Source: Candidatus Palauibacter polyketidifaciens (GTDB lineage Bacteria > Gemmatimonadota > Gemmatimonadetes > Palauibacterales > Palauibacteraceae). Taken from it: a DNA stretch of 64,000 nucleotides. The translations under genes were made by a program, and so were the position numbers. The DNA is taken from NCBI RefSeq assembly GCF_947581785.1, contig NZ_CANPVO010000025.1, positions 1-64,000 of the forward strand. The letters are read 5' to 3'. Below the pieces are notes generated by a model that worked only from the letters and a program-made list of their open reading frames with translations, did no database searches and was not told the origin of the DNA. Of this stretch, positions 8,077 to 17,072 are shown one piece after another. Position 1 is the stretch's first letter; the number at the start of each line of letters is the position of its first letter.

Positions 8077-9015
8077 TCATTTCCTCGGTCCCAGATACCG
8101 GTCTCCATCGTAGTGGATCATGTGATCTGGCACCTCGGCCACCCAGACTTCCGTCTCCCACGAGATGTTTCTGAGGTGCTTCTGAAACTCCCGGAAATCA
8201 GGAAAGGCACTCACGTAGACGACGCTTGCCGGACAAGCCGTCAGCATCTCTTCGAGCTCAACGACGCGCTTCGGCGACACGGGACCGTGTGAGGTCACGG
8301 CCTCCACCAAGAACAACCAGTTACGCTCGTCATCGTACAGCACGACGTCCGGCAGCTTGTCGTGATCATTGATTGGGATGCCGAGCCGTTGCAGCGCTAC
8401 GTCGTCGACAAGCAGGTCCTTCTTTGCCGTATCGCCCATGTACAGCAGCTGAGCGCCGGGCGCGAAGCGTGGCGCGAATTGCTCGACGATCACCTTCTGT
8501 AGCTCGTTATGCTTCCCCGGAGAGAGTCGTAGTTCGGTCCCATCCCCAACCGTGACCGGAATCATCGCCCGGTCCCGGTCTCTCGCATAGCGCTCCGCGA
8601 GAGATCCCTGCTCGCCGAGGAAGGTGGTGCGCGCGCTAGGCCATTCGTCCCCGCCGTACGTCCGCACAGCTGTCAGCGCTGCCTTCGTGATCGCGTAATG
8701 CGCGCGCGGGCTATTCGTCGGCAGATGGGGCTCAAACGGGTTGTAATCGGCGATCCCGCCCTGCATGAACTGATGAAGCACCTGGCGCCGGAAGGTCTCC
8801 CTGGTGTTGGGTGCGTACTCGATACCGTAGTGCTCCCTGACATGGCTCATGATGCTCTTGGTCACGGTGCATCCTGTCCGGCTCGCGGCCGACCAGGGGT
8901 CATCGGGTTTCAGGCCGCACAACGCCAGCAACGTGAGCCCGGACATGCGGTTGGTCTGCGCCGGCGGCATACCGAGAGCTTCGAGGATCTCCTGCGCCTC
9001 TTCAATCGTTGGCAA
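8077..9015 (-). CDS. Type II restriction endonuclease, BsuBI/PstI family
   Basis: About 312 aa, close to the 316-326 aa of BsuBI and PstI. The characteristic catalytic region PDVVLYDDERNWLFLVEAVTSHGPVSPKR-type lies near residues 215-245 (D...E-x-V, with the family-typical SHGPVS). I chose the TTG at 9015: it is preceded by an AGGG sequence, begins LPTIEEAQEIL, and overlaps the end of the methyltransferase gene by 14 bp; an ATG about 20 codons later is the alternative. By family it would cut CTGCAG or a related palindrome when unmethylated. It is read after and coupled to the methyltransferase, so protection is made first. Confidence 0.88.
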   Translation of the reverse strand: MPTIEEAQEILEALGMPPAQTNRMSGLTLLALCGLKPDDPWSAASRTGCTVTKSIMSHVREHYGIEYAPNTRETFRRQVLHQFMQGGIADYNPFEPHLPTNSPRAHYAITKAALTAVRTYGGDEWPSARTTFLGEQGSLAERYARDRDRAMIPVTVGDGTELRLSPGKHNELQKVIVEQFAPRFAPGAQLLYMGDTAKKDLLVDDVALQRLGIPINDHDKLPDVVLYDDERNWLFLVEAVTSHGPVSPKRVVELEEMLTACPASVVYVSAFPDFREFQKHLRNISWETEVWVAEVPDHMIHYDGDRYLGPRK

Positions 9016-10669
9016 GGGCCCTGTCCCCTTCGTCCACCGGTGTCTGCAGGAGAGTGGTAACGAGCTCTTCCAAGCCGTTCGTGCGATTCGGAAGGTGTCT
9101 CGCCTGCTTGCCGAGAGCCCGGATCGTTTCACGTGGTGGAAGTGGCATGGCCCGAATCTCCGTAGCACTCACCTGCGTGTTGCCGCTCATGGCCCTGAAG
9201 TAAGTGTCGAGCAACTCGCTATTGAAGAGAGCCGCCAACCCCCAGGTTTCGTCTGCGGACAGGGCTCCGCCGGGTCGATGGATGTAGTTCAGGTGATTCT
9301 CGAACCCCACGGCGGGCGTTGTGAGATCGTCCGCAAGGTAAGGGGCTGCCGTCAATCTGCGCGGTTCCTCCTTGGCGCTGAATCGGCGCAGGAGCACGTA
9401 GTTCCGGTTGGGGAGGAGCAGGGACCCCGCCCCGGATTGCGCGATATACTCCGGCTTATGCCGGTTCAGAGGCCAAGTAGTCCGCATCGCCCTTACGTGG
9501 TTCATCCAGAGTAGGGGTACGTGGGTTGCGGGCACGGCACCGCTCTTTCGGATGAGCGACTCCGCGCGGAAGGGGACGACGCGGCCTGTGGAGATGTTGA
9601 GGCCCAAGCTCTGAAGGGTATTCGGCCATGAATCCACGAGCGTAATGATCTCGTCGACCCTCTCGTCCGGCGACAATCGCAAAACTCGACCCGAGGAGGT
9701 GACGTCGAGAATCCCGGCGGCGGGAACTGTGCGCTGGTCCGCATGGCCAAGATCGTCCACCCCGGCACTTGCAGAAACGGCGATGGAGAAGGCCGTGTCG
9801 CTACAGTGCCAGTTGGGCTCGCGAAGACCGGTGAAGATCACGCTTTCCTGCAACACGTCATCGCGCCTGAAAGCGGCGCGGCGCGATTCGAACAGGTGAA
9901 TCTCGGCCGGTCGAATCTGATCGAAGAAAACGCTCCGGAAGCGCCGGAAGTACGGCCCCGAAGCGAAGCTGCGGGGGACGATGAATACGAAACTGCCGCC
10001 GTCGCGAAGAAGCATCGCGCTGACGGCCATGAAGAGCGCATAGATGTTCGGCTGGCCATGAACTACGGAGGAAGCCGCCAGAGCGCGCGGGTCGCCCTTC
10101 CCGATCTTGAAGTAGGGCGGGTTGGAGATCACGACGTCGAAATCCGGGTCTCGCGGGCCGGTCGTGAAGAGATCGTTGGCCGCACCCAGACTCTCAGCGT
10201 TGGCGAGAACAAAGTCAGCTGCCTCTACGCGAACATCCACCTTGAGGTCGCGTGACCGTCGGACCCAATTCACCAAGTAGGTCAAGACAGCTTGTAGGGG
10301 CTCGATAAGATCCTTATCGATTTCGAAAGCGACGACTTCGATGTGCTCCGGAACTGGATCGCGAGAAACAAGAGATTCGATTGCAGAGCAGCAAAGGACT
10401 CCGGCTCCGGCGGCCGGATCCAGGACGCGAACGCGCTCTGCGCTCGACGGAATCCGGGCGGCCATGAAATCGGCGACCGGCACGGGCGTCAGGTAGAGCC
10501 CGTGATCTTTCCTGTGCCGAGTCGACTTGCGCGACACGTACCACTCGCCGACCCGGTCGGCATATGCGACAGGCCGCTCTCCGGATCTGGGCAGCGGCAT
10601 GCCCATGGCATCGGGCTCCCGGCCGCGAGCCTCGATCCGTTTCCTGCTTTCCTGCTGTTGAACCGTCAT
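9002..10669 (-). CDS. N6-adenine DNA methyltransferase of the BsuBI/PstI-type R-M system
   Basis: About 555 aa. AdoMet motif I is DPAAGAGVL at about residue 84, and catalytic motif IV is NPPY at 183-186, the order of gamma-class adenine methyltransferases. A C-terminal half (about 300-555) would be target recognition. The ATG at 10669 follows GAGGTGGGG directly and is preferred to the upstream in-frame Met. It methylates the site recognised by the neighbouring nuclease and is transcribed first. Codon use and GC are lower than in the flanking metabolic genes, consistent with horizontal transfer of the island. Confidence 0.9.
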   Translation of the reverse strand: MTVQQQESRKRIEARGREPDAMGMPLPRSGERPVAYADRVGEWYVSRKSTRHRKDHGLYLTPVPVADFMAARIPSSAERVRVLDPAAGAGVLCCSAIESLVSRDPVPEHIEVVAFEIDKDLIEPLQAVLTYLVNWVRRSRDLKVDVRVEAADFVLANAESLGAANDLFTTGPRDPDFDVVISNPPYFKIGKGDPRALAASSVVHGQPNIYALFMAVSAMLLRDGGSFVFIVPRSFASGPYFRRFRSVFFDQIRPAEIHLFESRRAAFRRDDVLQESVIFTGLREPNWHCSDTAFSIAVSASAGVDDLGHADQRTVPAAGILDVTSSGRVLRLSPDERVDEIITLVDSWPNTLQSLGLNISTGRVVPFRAESLIRKSGAVPATHVPLLWMNHVRAMRTTWPLNRHKPEYIAQSGAGSLLLPNRNYVLLRRFSAKEEPRRLTAAPYLADDLTTPAVGFENHLNYIHRPGGALSADETWGLAALFNSELLDTYFRAMSGNTQVSATEIRAMPLPPRETIRALGKQARHLPNRTNGLEELVTTLLQTPVDEGDRALAND

Positions 10670-10795
10670 CCCCACCTCGCCTCTACCCTGCCTCCCACTC
10701 ACCCGCGACAAACGTCGGGTCGAGGATCATCGGGCCGTCAACTTCCACACCGTACACGGCGAACGTCGAGCGAGGCAAACCGACATGTTCCGACC

Positions 10796-13700
10796 TTAGC
10801 CGCCGGGGAGGGGGCGGCCGGGGGTCCAGGGGGCGCCGGCGGCTTCGAGCGCGGTCTCGGCGCCGGCGAAGGCGCCGTCCATGAAGTTCCGGAACTCGGC
10901 GAGCCAGTCGCCGAAGTCCGTCTCGGCGATCTCCAGGTTGCGGCGGTGGGTCGCCGTCGGCGTCTGGCGCGTGTCCCAGTGGCCGCCGATCACCCGTCCC
11001 ACGCGGTTCGAGATCGAGGGCACGGTGGACTCGTTGAGGCGCTGCCGGGCCGGGTCGCCGAATAGCCGGATCGAGAAGTCCTGCAGGCCGGCGCCGAGCG
11101 TATCGAGGTCGCCGAACAGTTCCAGCGGGGCGTCCGGCGCCTCGAGAAGCGCGGCCCGCATGTGACGCAGCCGATCGCGGGCGCGGCCGATCTCCTCGCC
11201 CGCCGAGGCGATGCGGCGGCTCAACTCCGACGCCTCGTTCTGGAAGGCGACGACGGCCCCGAAGTCCGTTCCCGGCTCCGCCGTGGGCACCGCTTTCACC
11301 TCGAACGCCTGCGCCCGGCCGACCTCCCGCGCGCCGTCGGCCGTCACCACGACGAGTTGCGCGGAGTATTCGCCGGGGGCGACGAGAGGCCCCTGGGGCG
11401 GTCCCACCCACGGCGGCGTGAAGCCGGGGACCGTGAGGTCGATCGGATCGGGCGCCGGGGACCGCAGATCCCAGCTCACGCGGTGCAGCCCTTCCCTCGC
11501 GGGGCCGGCGACCCAGCGCACGGTCCGCCCGTCCGCATCGGCGATCGCGACCAGCGCCCGGGGTCCGCTCTCCGTCGCCTCCTGGTTCAGCACGTCGTAG
11601 CCGGGGAACGCCACATCTCCCCCGCCCGCTCGCACCTCCCCTTCGGCGGCGCGGCGGGCCTCCGCCATCGTCGTCGATGTCTCAGGCAGATAGTAGGAGA
11701 TCACGGCGCCGAAGTCCGGGTTCGGCGCGGTGTAGTCGTCCGTCCCGAGCGTCGGCTTGCCGCGCGCCTGCAGGGGCACGGACGGGATGTACCACCACGC
11801 GTCGCGCACCGGGAACAGCGCGCCGCCATCGGCGGCGGCCATGGCCGTATTCTCGCCGCCCGCCAGTTCGCGCAGCGGCGTGTAGTCGTCGAGCACGTAG
11901 AAGCCGCGGCCGAAAGTCGACCCGACCACGTCGTTGTCCCGCCGCTGGACCTCCAGATCTCGGTGCGGGATCGTGGGGCCCGGAAGCATGTGCCAGTTCT
12001 CGCCCCCGTTCACGCTCGCGTACATCCCGAACTCGGCTCCGAGGAAGAGGAGGTTCGGGTTCAGGTGGTCCTGCTCGATCGCCCACAGGATCGTGCCGTC
12101 CGGCAGGTCGCCGGAGATCGACTGCCAGGAGAGCCCCGCGTCGTCGCTCCGGAAGAGGAGCGGCCGGAAGTCGCCCTCCTTGTGGTTGTCCGCCACCGCG
12201 AACACAGTCGAGGCGAGGTGCTGCGAGGCTTCGATGTCGTTGATGAACGCCCGTTCCGGCACGCCGGGCAGCGGGGCCGCGAGCCGCCAGTTCGCCCCGC
12301 CGTCCTCCGTCACGTGGATGAGGCCGTCATCGCTCCCCGTGTAGATCACGCCCGCCGTGACCGGCGACTCGGAGATCCCCGTGAGGGTCGCGTACTTCGA
12401 CATGGCGCCGTTGTCGATGAGGTCGTCGACGCTCCACACCCGCCCCATGAACTCCAGCTCGTAGCGGTTCACGTTCGTCGTCAGGTCGCCGCTGATCGCG
12501 GTCCACGAGTTGCCCCGGTCGTCGCTCGCCCACACGCGCTGCGAGCCGTGGTAGATTCGGTCGGCGTCGTGCGGACTGATGAGGACGGGCGAGTCCCAGT
12601 TCCAGCGTTCGGGCGGGTCGCCGGGCGCGGGCTGCGCCTGGATGTCGAGCGCCTCCTCGCTCTTCCGGTCGTAGCGGTAGAGGTTCCCCTGCTGCGTCTG
12701 CAGGTAGAGGATGTCCGGATCCCGCGGGTCGATCTGGACCGCGTACCCGTCCGCCCCCATCGGCGCGTACCAGTCCCGGTTCCGGACCCCCTCGACGTTC
12801 GTCGTGCGGGCGGGACCCCACAGCGTGCCGAGATCCTGCGCCCCGCCGAGCACGTTGTAGAACGGCTCCGCGTTGTCGAGCGCGAGCTTGTAGAACTGCG
12901 AGATGGGCAGGTTCGGGAAGTGACGGAAGGTGCGGCCGTCGTCGAAGCTCTCGTACAGGCCGGCGTCCGTCCCCACCAGCAGGTGCAGCGGGTCCTCGGG
13001 ATCGACCCAGAGGGCGTGGTTGTCGCTGTGCTTGTCGCGCGCCGTCTCGAGGTTCCCGAACGTCGCGCCCCCGTCCCGCGTGACCTGGATGAAGACGTCC
13101 ATCTGGTACACGACGTCCGCGTCGTGCGGGGAGGCTTCGATCTCCTGGTAGTAGTGGGGACCCGTGCCCCCGGAGATGTACGAGTTCCGCCGCTCCCAGC
13201 TCTCCCCCTTGTCGAGGGACCGGTAGAAGCCGCGCTCGTCGTCGTTCGCCTCGATGGTCGCGTACACGACCTCGGGGTTCGCCGGGGTGACGGCGAGTCC
13301 GATCTTTCCCACATCGCCGCCCGGGAGTCCCGCCGTAATCCGGCGCCAGCCCTCGCCGCCATCGCTGGACTTGTAGATGCCGGAGTTGGGGCCGCCGGCG
13401 AGGTGCCCCCAGATCTTCCGCCGCCGCTCGTACGCCGCCGCGTAGATCATGTCCGGGTTGCCGGGGGCGAACTCGATGTCGGTGACGCCGGTGTTCTCGT
13501 CGATCCCCAGCACGAGCCGCCAGGAGTCGCCGCCGTCGGTGGACTTGTAGACGCCGCGCTCACCGCCCGCGGCCCAGAGCGACCCCTCCGCCGCCACGAG
13601 GATGACGTCGCTGTCGCGCGGGTCGACGAGGATCTTGCCGATGTGCTCCGAGGTGGGGAGCCCGACGTTCTCCCACGTCTCCCCGCCGTTGCGGCTGCGG

Positions 13701-14128
13701 TAGACGCCGTCCCCCCAGCCGACGTGGCGCCCGCTCACGTTCTCTCCCGTCCCCACCCAGATCACGTCCGGGTTGTTGGGGTCGATCGCGACATCGCCGA
13801 TCGAGTACACGGACTCGTCCTCGAAGATCGCGTCCCACGTCACGCCCGCGTTCGTCGTCTTCCACACGCCGCCCGAGCCGACCGCGATGTACCAGGTGCT
13901 GCTCCGGTGCGGGTGCACGGCGATGTCCGCGATCCGGCCGCCCATCAACGCGGGGCCGATCTCGCGCAACGGCAGGCCGGCCACCACCTCCGCCACCAGC
14001 TCCTGATCGACCTCCTGCGCCCGAACCTCCGGGGTCAACGGAGGAAAGATTCCGGGAACTCCCATGAAGACGCCCCAAACGAGCGCCAGCCGCGCGGGCG
14101 ACGCACCATGTCTCGTCGAGTCTCTCAT
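10796..14128 (-). CDS. Exported BNR/sortilin (VPS10)-like multi-propeller protein
   Basis: About 1110 aa. The ATG at 14128 has GGAGAG upstream and begins a signal peptide ending near VRAQE; the in-frame Met at 14230 is less likely. Residues about 50-780 contain repeated BNR/Asp-box motifs (S-x-DGG-x-SW, T-x-NAG-x-TW), each preceded by a P-x-DP-x-VIWVGTG/EN-type strand: the two-propeller architecture of sortilin/VPS10 and of large secreted BNR proteins. The last 250 residues add an Ig-like segment and a helical region with Leu/Arg pairs. Such proteins are abundant in Gemmatimonadota and Bacteroidota; their ligand is usually unknown, and no catalytic residues can be assigned. Confidence 0.85.
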   Translation of the reverse strand: MRDSTRHGASPARLALVWGVFMGVPGIFPPLTPEVRAQEVDQELVAEVVAGLPLREIGPALMGGRIADIAVHPHRSSTWYIAVGSGGVWKTTNAGVTWDAIFEDESVYSIGDVAIDPNNPDVIWVGTGENVSGRHVGWGDGVYRSRNGGETWENVGLPTSEHIGKILVDPRDSDVILVAAEGSLWAAGGERGVYKSTDGGDSWRLVLGIDENTGVTDIEFAPGNPDMIYAAAYERRRKIWGHLAGGPNSGIYKSSDGGEGWRRITAGLPGGDVGKIGLAVTPANPEVVYATIEANDDERGFYRSLDKGESWERRNSYISGGTGPHYYQEIEASPHDADVVYQMDVFIQVTRDGGATFGNLETARDKHSDNHALWVDPEDPLHLLVGTDAGLYESFDDGRTFRHFPNLPISQFYKLALDNAEPFYNVLGGAQDLGTLWGPARTTNVEGVRNRDWYAPMGADGYAVQIDPRDPDILYLQTQQGNLYRYDRKSEEALDIQAQPAPGDPPERWNWDSPVLISPHDADRIYHGSQRVWASDDRGNSWTAISGDLTTNVNRYELEFMGRVWSVDDLIDNGAMSKYATLTGISESPVTAGVIYTGSDDGLIHVTEDGGANWRLAAPLPGVPERAFINDIEASQHLASTVFAVADNHKEGDFRPLLFRSDDAGLSWQSISGDLPDGTILWAIEQDHLNPNLLFLGAEFGMYASVNGGENWHMLPGPTIPHRDLEVQRRDNDVVGSTFGRGFYVLDDYTPLRELAGGENTAMAAADGGALFPVRDAWWYIPSVPLQARGKPTLGTDDYTAPNPDFGAVISYYLPETSTTMAEARRAAEGEVRAGGGDVAFPGYDVLNQEATESGPRALVAIADADGRTVRWVAGPAREGLHRVSWDLRSPAPDPIDLTVPGFTPPWVGPPQGPLVAPGEYSAQLVVVTADGAREVGRAQAFEVKAVPTAEPGTDFGAVVAFQNEASELSRRIASAGEEIGRARDRLRHMRAALLEAPDAPLELFGDLDTLGAGLQDFSIRLFGDPARQRLNESTVPSISNRVGRVIGGHWDTRQTPTATHRRNLEIAETDFGDWLAEFRNFMDGAFAGAETALEAAGAPWTPGRPLPGG

Positions 14129-14299
14129 CTCGCTGCTCTCCTTCTTGCCGCGGGCAGGCAGCCCGTGCCGGGTTTCCGCGAAGATTCCGCCGGATACGCT
14201 ATCCCGGGAGATACGGGTCAGACAGAGCACGGCGAGCGACGAGGTGACGCGGCGGATGGAGGGGGAGTGCGACGCGGGGCGGTCTGCCGAGAGTTCGCG

Positions 14300-14701
14300 T
14301 CAGTTCCTGCGGGGCGACCGGGAACGCCAGGCCGCGGCCAGCGCCCGGTCGAACGTCATAAGGTCGTCGGGTTGACGGCGAATGCAGCACGCGAGGTGGA
14401 CGAGATCGCGCGCCTCGAGTTCCGGATGTCGGACTACCATGTCACAGGCCATTTGCACGTCCTCACGGTGGACGGACCAGACCTCGGTCACGGTGGCTTC
14501 AACAAGATCGAACGCCGGGCGCAGTCGGTGTTGCTGATCCCTGCTGACGTAGACGTGCAGGAGTTCCTGAAGAATCTCGGCGGACGTCACGAGCGGGGTA
14601 TTCCGCTCCCTCGACCGCTCGAAGAAGGATCGGGCCTCGTCTCGGCGGGGATCTTCGGAACCGACGAAGTACATGAAGACGTTGGCGTCGACGAAGATCA
14701 G
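14300..14701 (-). CDS. PIN-domain ribonuclease toxin (VapC-like)
   Basis: About 133 aa. The PIN pattern is present: FVDANVFMYF at the start, TSAEILQELLH, then RDLVHLACCIRR and MTFDRAL at the end, providing the four acidic metal ligands. It follows the antitoxin with a CTG (14701) that overlaps the antitoxin TGA as CTGA; no ATG, GTG or TTG gives the complete first strand, so a CTG start is likely. VapC toxins cleave tRNA or rRNA when freed from VapB; the target here is unknown. Confidence 0.82.
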   Translation of the reverse strand: MIFVDANVFMYFVGSEDPRRDEARSFFERSRERNTPLVTSAEILQELLHVYVSRDQQHRLRPAFDLVEATVTEVWSVHREDVQMACDMVVRHPELEARDLVHLACCIRRQPDDLMTFDRALAAAWRSRSPRRN

Positions 14702-14979
14702 AGGAGGCCCAGCTTTCTCGCGGAACTGAGCTTCCCTTCGCCGATCAGGCGCTTGGTCTCCTCCCAGTCCGGCTCCTTGGCGCCGGGGGGATGCATCGCG
14801 TCGCACTTGGCGGCGAACGCCTTGAGTTCCTCTACGGTGAACAGACGCGGACGGGCGGCCTCCAGCTTCTCGTCGGCTGCCTCGCGCAGCCATTGCCCGA
14901 GGGACTTCCCCTCACGCTCCGCCTCCGCCTGGTAGCTGATCTTGGCGGTCTCCTTAACGACGAAGTGGATCCTCGACAT
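14698..14979 (-). CDS. Antitoxin partner of the PIN toxin
   Basis: 93 aa starting MSRIHFVVKETAKISYQ. The ATG at 14979 has GAGAGGGG upstream; an ATG at 15000 would add seven residues. An N-terminal beta strand and helix fit a small dimeric DNA-binding antitoxin, and the C-terminal part (RLFTVEELKAFAAKCD) would wrap the toxin. I do not recognise a specific family; the role rests on its size and its coupled position before the PIN gene. Confidence 0.7.
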   Translation of the reverse strand: MSRIHFVVKETAKISYQAEAEREGKSLGQWLREAADEKLEAARPRLFTVEELKAFAAKCDAMHPPGAKEPDWEETKRLIGEGKLSSARKLGLL

Positions 14980-14993
14980 TGACCCCTCTCGGA

Positions 14994-15018
14994 TGTGCAT
15001 ATTTTTGACACATGCACA
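14994..15018. promoter_or_regulatory. Candidate operator of the 14.3-15.0 kb toxin-antitoxin pair
   Basis: TGTGCAT (14994-15000) and ATGCACA (15012-15018) form a perfect 7-bp inverted repeat with 11 bp between, 15-40 bp upstream of the antitoxin ATG. The A/T-rich gap fits a -10 region. Autoregulation by the toxin-antitoxin complex is the usual arrangement and is inferred here. Confidence 0.45.
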
Positions 15019-15042
15019 ACATGATGGTGCATGGCGGTCGAG

Positions 15043-16623
15043 TCAACCTCCGAGGGGCGGGGCGGCGGGCGGCGAGCGGCGGTGGTTCGTCGCCTGTTCG
15101 TAGGCGTAGCCGAAGCCGAGGAGCATCGCCTCCGTGAACGGGCGTCCGAGGAACTCGAGACCCACCGGGAGGCCGTCGTCCGTGAACCCGGCGGGCACCG
15201 TGAGCGCGGGGAGCGCCGTGAGCGGGCTCAGCGAGCGGTTGTCGCCGAGGGCGTAGCGGTCGGCCGGGGCGGGGTTCGTCTCCACATCCTCGGCGATCAG
15301 GTCCGGAGGGTGGTCGAAGGTGGCGTAGACGAAGGCGTCGAGGTCGTGCTCGGCCATCGTCGCGATGACGTCCTCCCTCACCTGGTCGCGCGCCAGGAGG
15401 TATTCCAGGTAGCCGGGGTCGCGGGTCGTCTTCCCGAGGAGGTCGGCCATGCCGGCGGCCCGCCACGGATTCACGCGGCCGGAGAGGAGGATCGACGCGA
15501 GTGTGCGGTACGGCGGGTCGCGGAGTTCGGCGAGGTAGGCGTCGGTCACTTCCTCCGTCTCGTAGGAGTTGGCGCCGAAGATGGCCGCCACGCCTTCGAT
15601 CCCGGGGATGGCGACGTCGAACACCTCGGCCCCGAGGTCGCGGAGAGTCCCTATCGCCGCCTCCATCCGGGCGCGCACCTGCCGGAAGCCTTCCGATGAC
15701 GTGTCAACGGACCGGTCCATCGGCTCGCGGATGACGCCGATCCGGGCCCCCGCCAGCGCATCCGCGTCGAGTCCGTCCGCGTAGGATTCCGGGATCTGTC
15801 CCACGGAGTACGCCGTCACGGGATCGTTCGGGTCGAAACCGGCGATGACATCGAGGAGGATGGCCGCGTCCATCACGGTGCGGGTCATCGGGCCCATGGT
15901 GTCCGTGGTGGGGTTGGCGGGCATCATCCCGAAGCGGCTCACGAGGGGAAGCGTGGGACGGAGGCCGACGAGCGAGGCGACGGCCGCCGGTCCGCGGATG
16001 GATCCGCCCGTGTCCTCGCCGATGCCGATCATGCCGAGGTTCGCCGCCACACCGGAACCGGTCCCGCCGGAGGAACCGCTCGGGTTGCGCTGCGGGTCGT
16101 ACGCGTTGCGGATGATCCCGAACCCGGACCCCACGTAGCGCGAGGCGAATTCGCCCATGTTGGTCTTCGCGATGATGAGGGCGCCGGCGTCCTTCATGCG
16201 CGTGACGATGGTTCCGTCGCGCTCCGACATGTAGCCGGCGAAGAGGGCCGACCCGTAGGTCGTCGGCATGTCGCTCGTCTCGACCTGGTCCTTGAGGAGG
16301 ACGGGGATGCAGTGCAGCGGTCCCGTGAGGCCGCCGGACGCGAAGGCGGCGTCGAGGCTTCGGGCTTCCTCGAGGGCCCGCGGGTTGACGACCGCGATCG
16401 AGTTGAGCCGCGGCCCCTGCTGGTCGTACGCGTCGATCCGGGCCAGGTAGCGCGCGACGAGCCCCTCGCAGGTGAGGTCGCCCGACCGGAAAGCCGCGTG
16501 GACCTCCGCGACCGTCGCCTCCTCGACCTCGAAGGCCTGTGGGTGGAGCGGGACAGGGGCCGCGGCGAACGCCAGGACGAATGAGAGGGCCAACCGGATT
16601 GCGATCGACGTTCGAGCAGACAT
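15043..16623 (-). CDS. Exported amidase-signature hydrolase
   Basis: 526 aa with an N-terminal signal peptide (hydrophobic residues 8-25, cleavage near HPQA). The amidase-signature Ser-cisSer-Lys triad is visible: Lys in LLKDQVETSD, the Gly/Ser-rich stretch NPSGSSGGTGSG, and the nucleophile Ser in GEDTGGSIRGPA. Family members hydrolyse amides such as those of aryl, peptide or glutamyl substrates; the substrate here is unknown. The export signal sets it apart from GatA. An AGGTG ribosome site lies before the ATG. Confidence 0.9.
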   Translation of the reverse strand: MSARTSIAIRLALSFVLAFAAAPVPLHPQAFEVEEATVAEVHAAFRSGDLTCEGLVARYLARIDAYDQQGPRLNSIAVVNPRALEEARSLDAAFASGGLTGPLHCIPVLLKDQVETSDMPTTYGSALFAGYMSERDGTIVTRMKDAGALIIAKTNMGEFASRYVGSGFGIIRNAYDPQRNPSGSSGGTGSGVAANLGMIGIGEDTGGSIRGPAAVASLVGLRPTLPLVSRFGMMPANPTTDTMGPMTRTVMDAAILLDVIAGFDPNDPVTAYSVGQIPESYADGLDADALAGARIGVIREPMDRSVDTSSEGFRQVRARMEAAIGTLRDLGAEVFDVAIPGIEGVAAIFGANSYETEEVTDAYLAELRDPPYRTLASILLSGRVNPWRAAGMADLLGKTTRDPGYLEYLLARDQVREDVIATMAEHDLDAFVYATFDHPPDLIAEDVETNPAPADRYALGDNRSLSPLTALPALTVPAGFTDDGLPVGLEFLGRPFTEAMLLGFGYAYEQATNHRRSPPAAPPLGG

Positions 16624-16770
16624 GGCAGCACCTGTCCTCGGGGAGATTCGATGAGCAGCCGTTGATATGAGGGCGTATCCTCAACTTTAGCGAGACCTGA
16701 TCCGACCGGAAGACGTTTCCGGTTTCTCGATCCCGACCGCAACGCAGCCGACGTGCTTGACCGCGATTCT

Positions 16771-16804
16771 GTCCAACACAATAATCTAGACATGTGTATT
16801 GGAC
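16771..16804. promoter_or_regulatory. Promoter/operator of the Phd-VapC pair
   Basis: GTCCAA at 16771 and TTGGAC at 16799-16804 form the outer arms of an inverted repeat, extended inside by CACA and TGTG. ATAATC in the middle resembles a -10 box. The site ends 13 bp before the antitoxin ATG, where Phd/YefM dimers normally bind for autoregulation. Confidence 0.45.
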
Positions 16805-16817
16805 ATAGGGAGTCCCG

Positions 16818-17072
16818 ATGAATGAGTGGCCGTTGCATGATGCCAAGAACCGGTTCAGCGCGGTCGTCGCGGCCGCCGTGGCCGGAGAACCGCAGCGCGT
16901 GACGCGACGGGGTAAGCCGGCCGTCGTAGTGGTGGCCGTGGAGGAGTACGAGCGACTCCGAAAGAAGGAGGCGGCGGCCGCACCGAGCCTGGCGGAGGTG
17001 CTGCTCGCAATTCCCCGGGACGACGGTGAATTCGAGCGGCGGCCTTTGACCCTTCGGCGGGTCGATCTCTGA
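16818..17072 (+). CDS. Phd/YefM-type antitoxin
   Basis: 84 aa. The sequence MNEWPLHDAKNRFSAVV...GEPQRVTRRGKPAVVVVAVEEYERL is the classical Phd/YefM fold: an N-terminal DNA-binding half and a C-terminal toxin-binding tail (residues 55-84). It has an AGGGAG ribosome site and its TGA overlaps the ATG of the PIN toxin gene by one base (TGATG). Confidence 0.9.
   Translation: MNEWPLHDAKNRFSAVVAAAVAGEPQRVTRRGKPAVVVVAVEEYERLRKKEAAAAPSLAEVLLAIPRDDGEFERRPLTLRRVDL

Noticed and set aside
11162-14935. 1257-codon plus-strand open frame
   Set aside because: It lies antisense to the BNR/sortilin gene and the minus-strand pair after it. It is rich in Arg/Gly/Pro/Asp/Val with no domains, a typical shadow in high-GC DNA.
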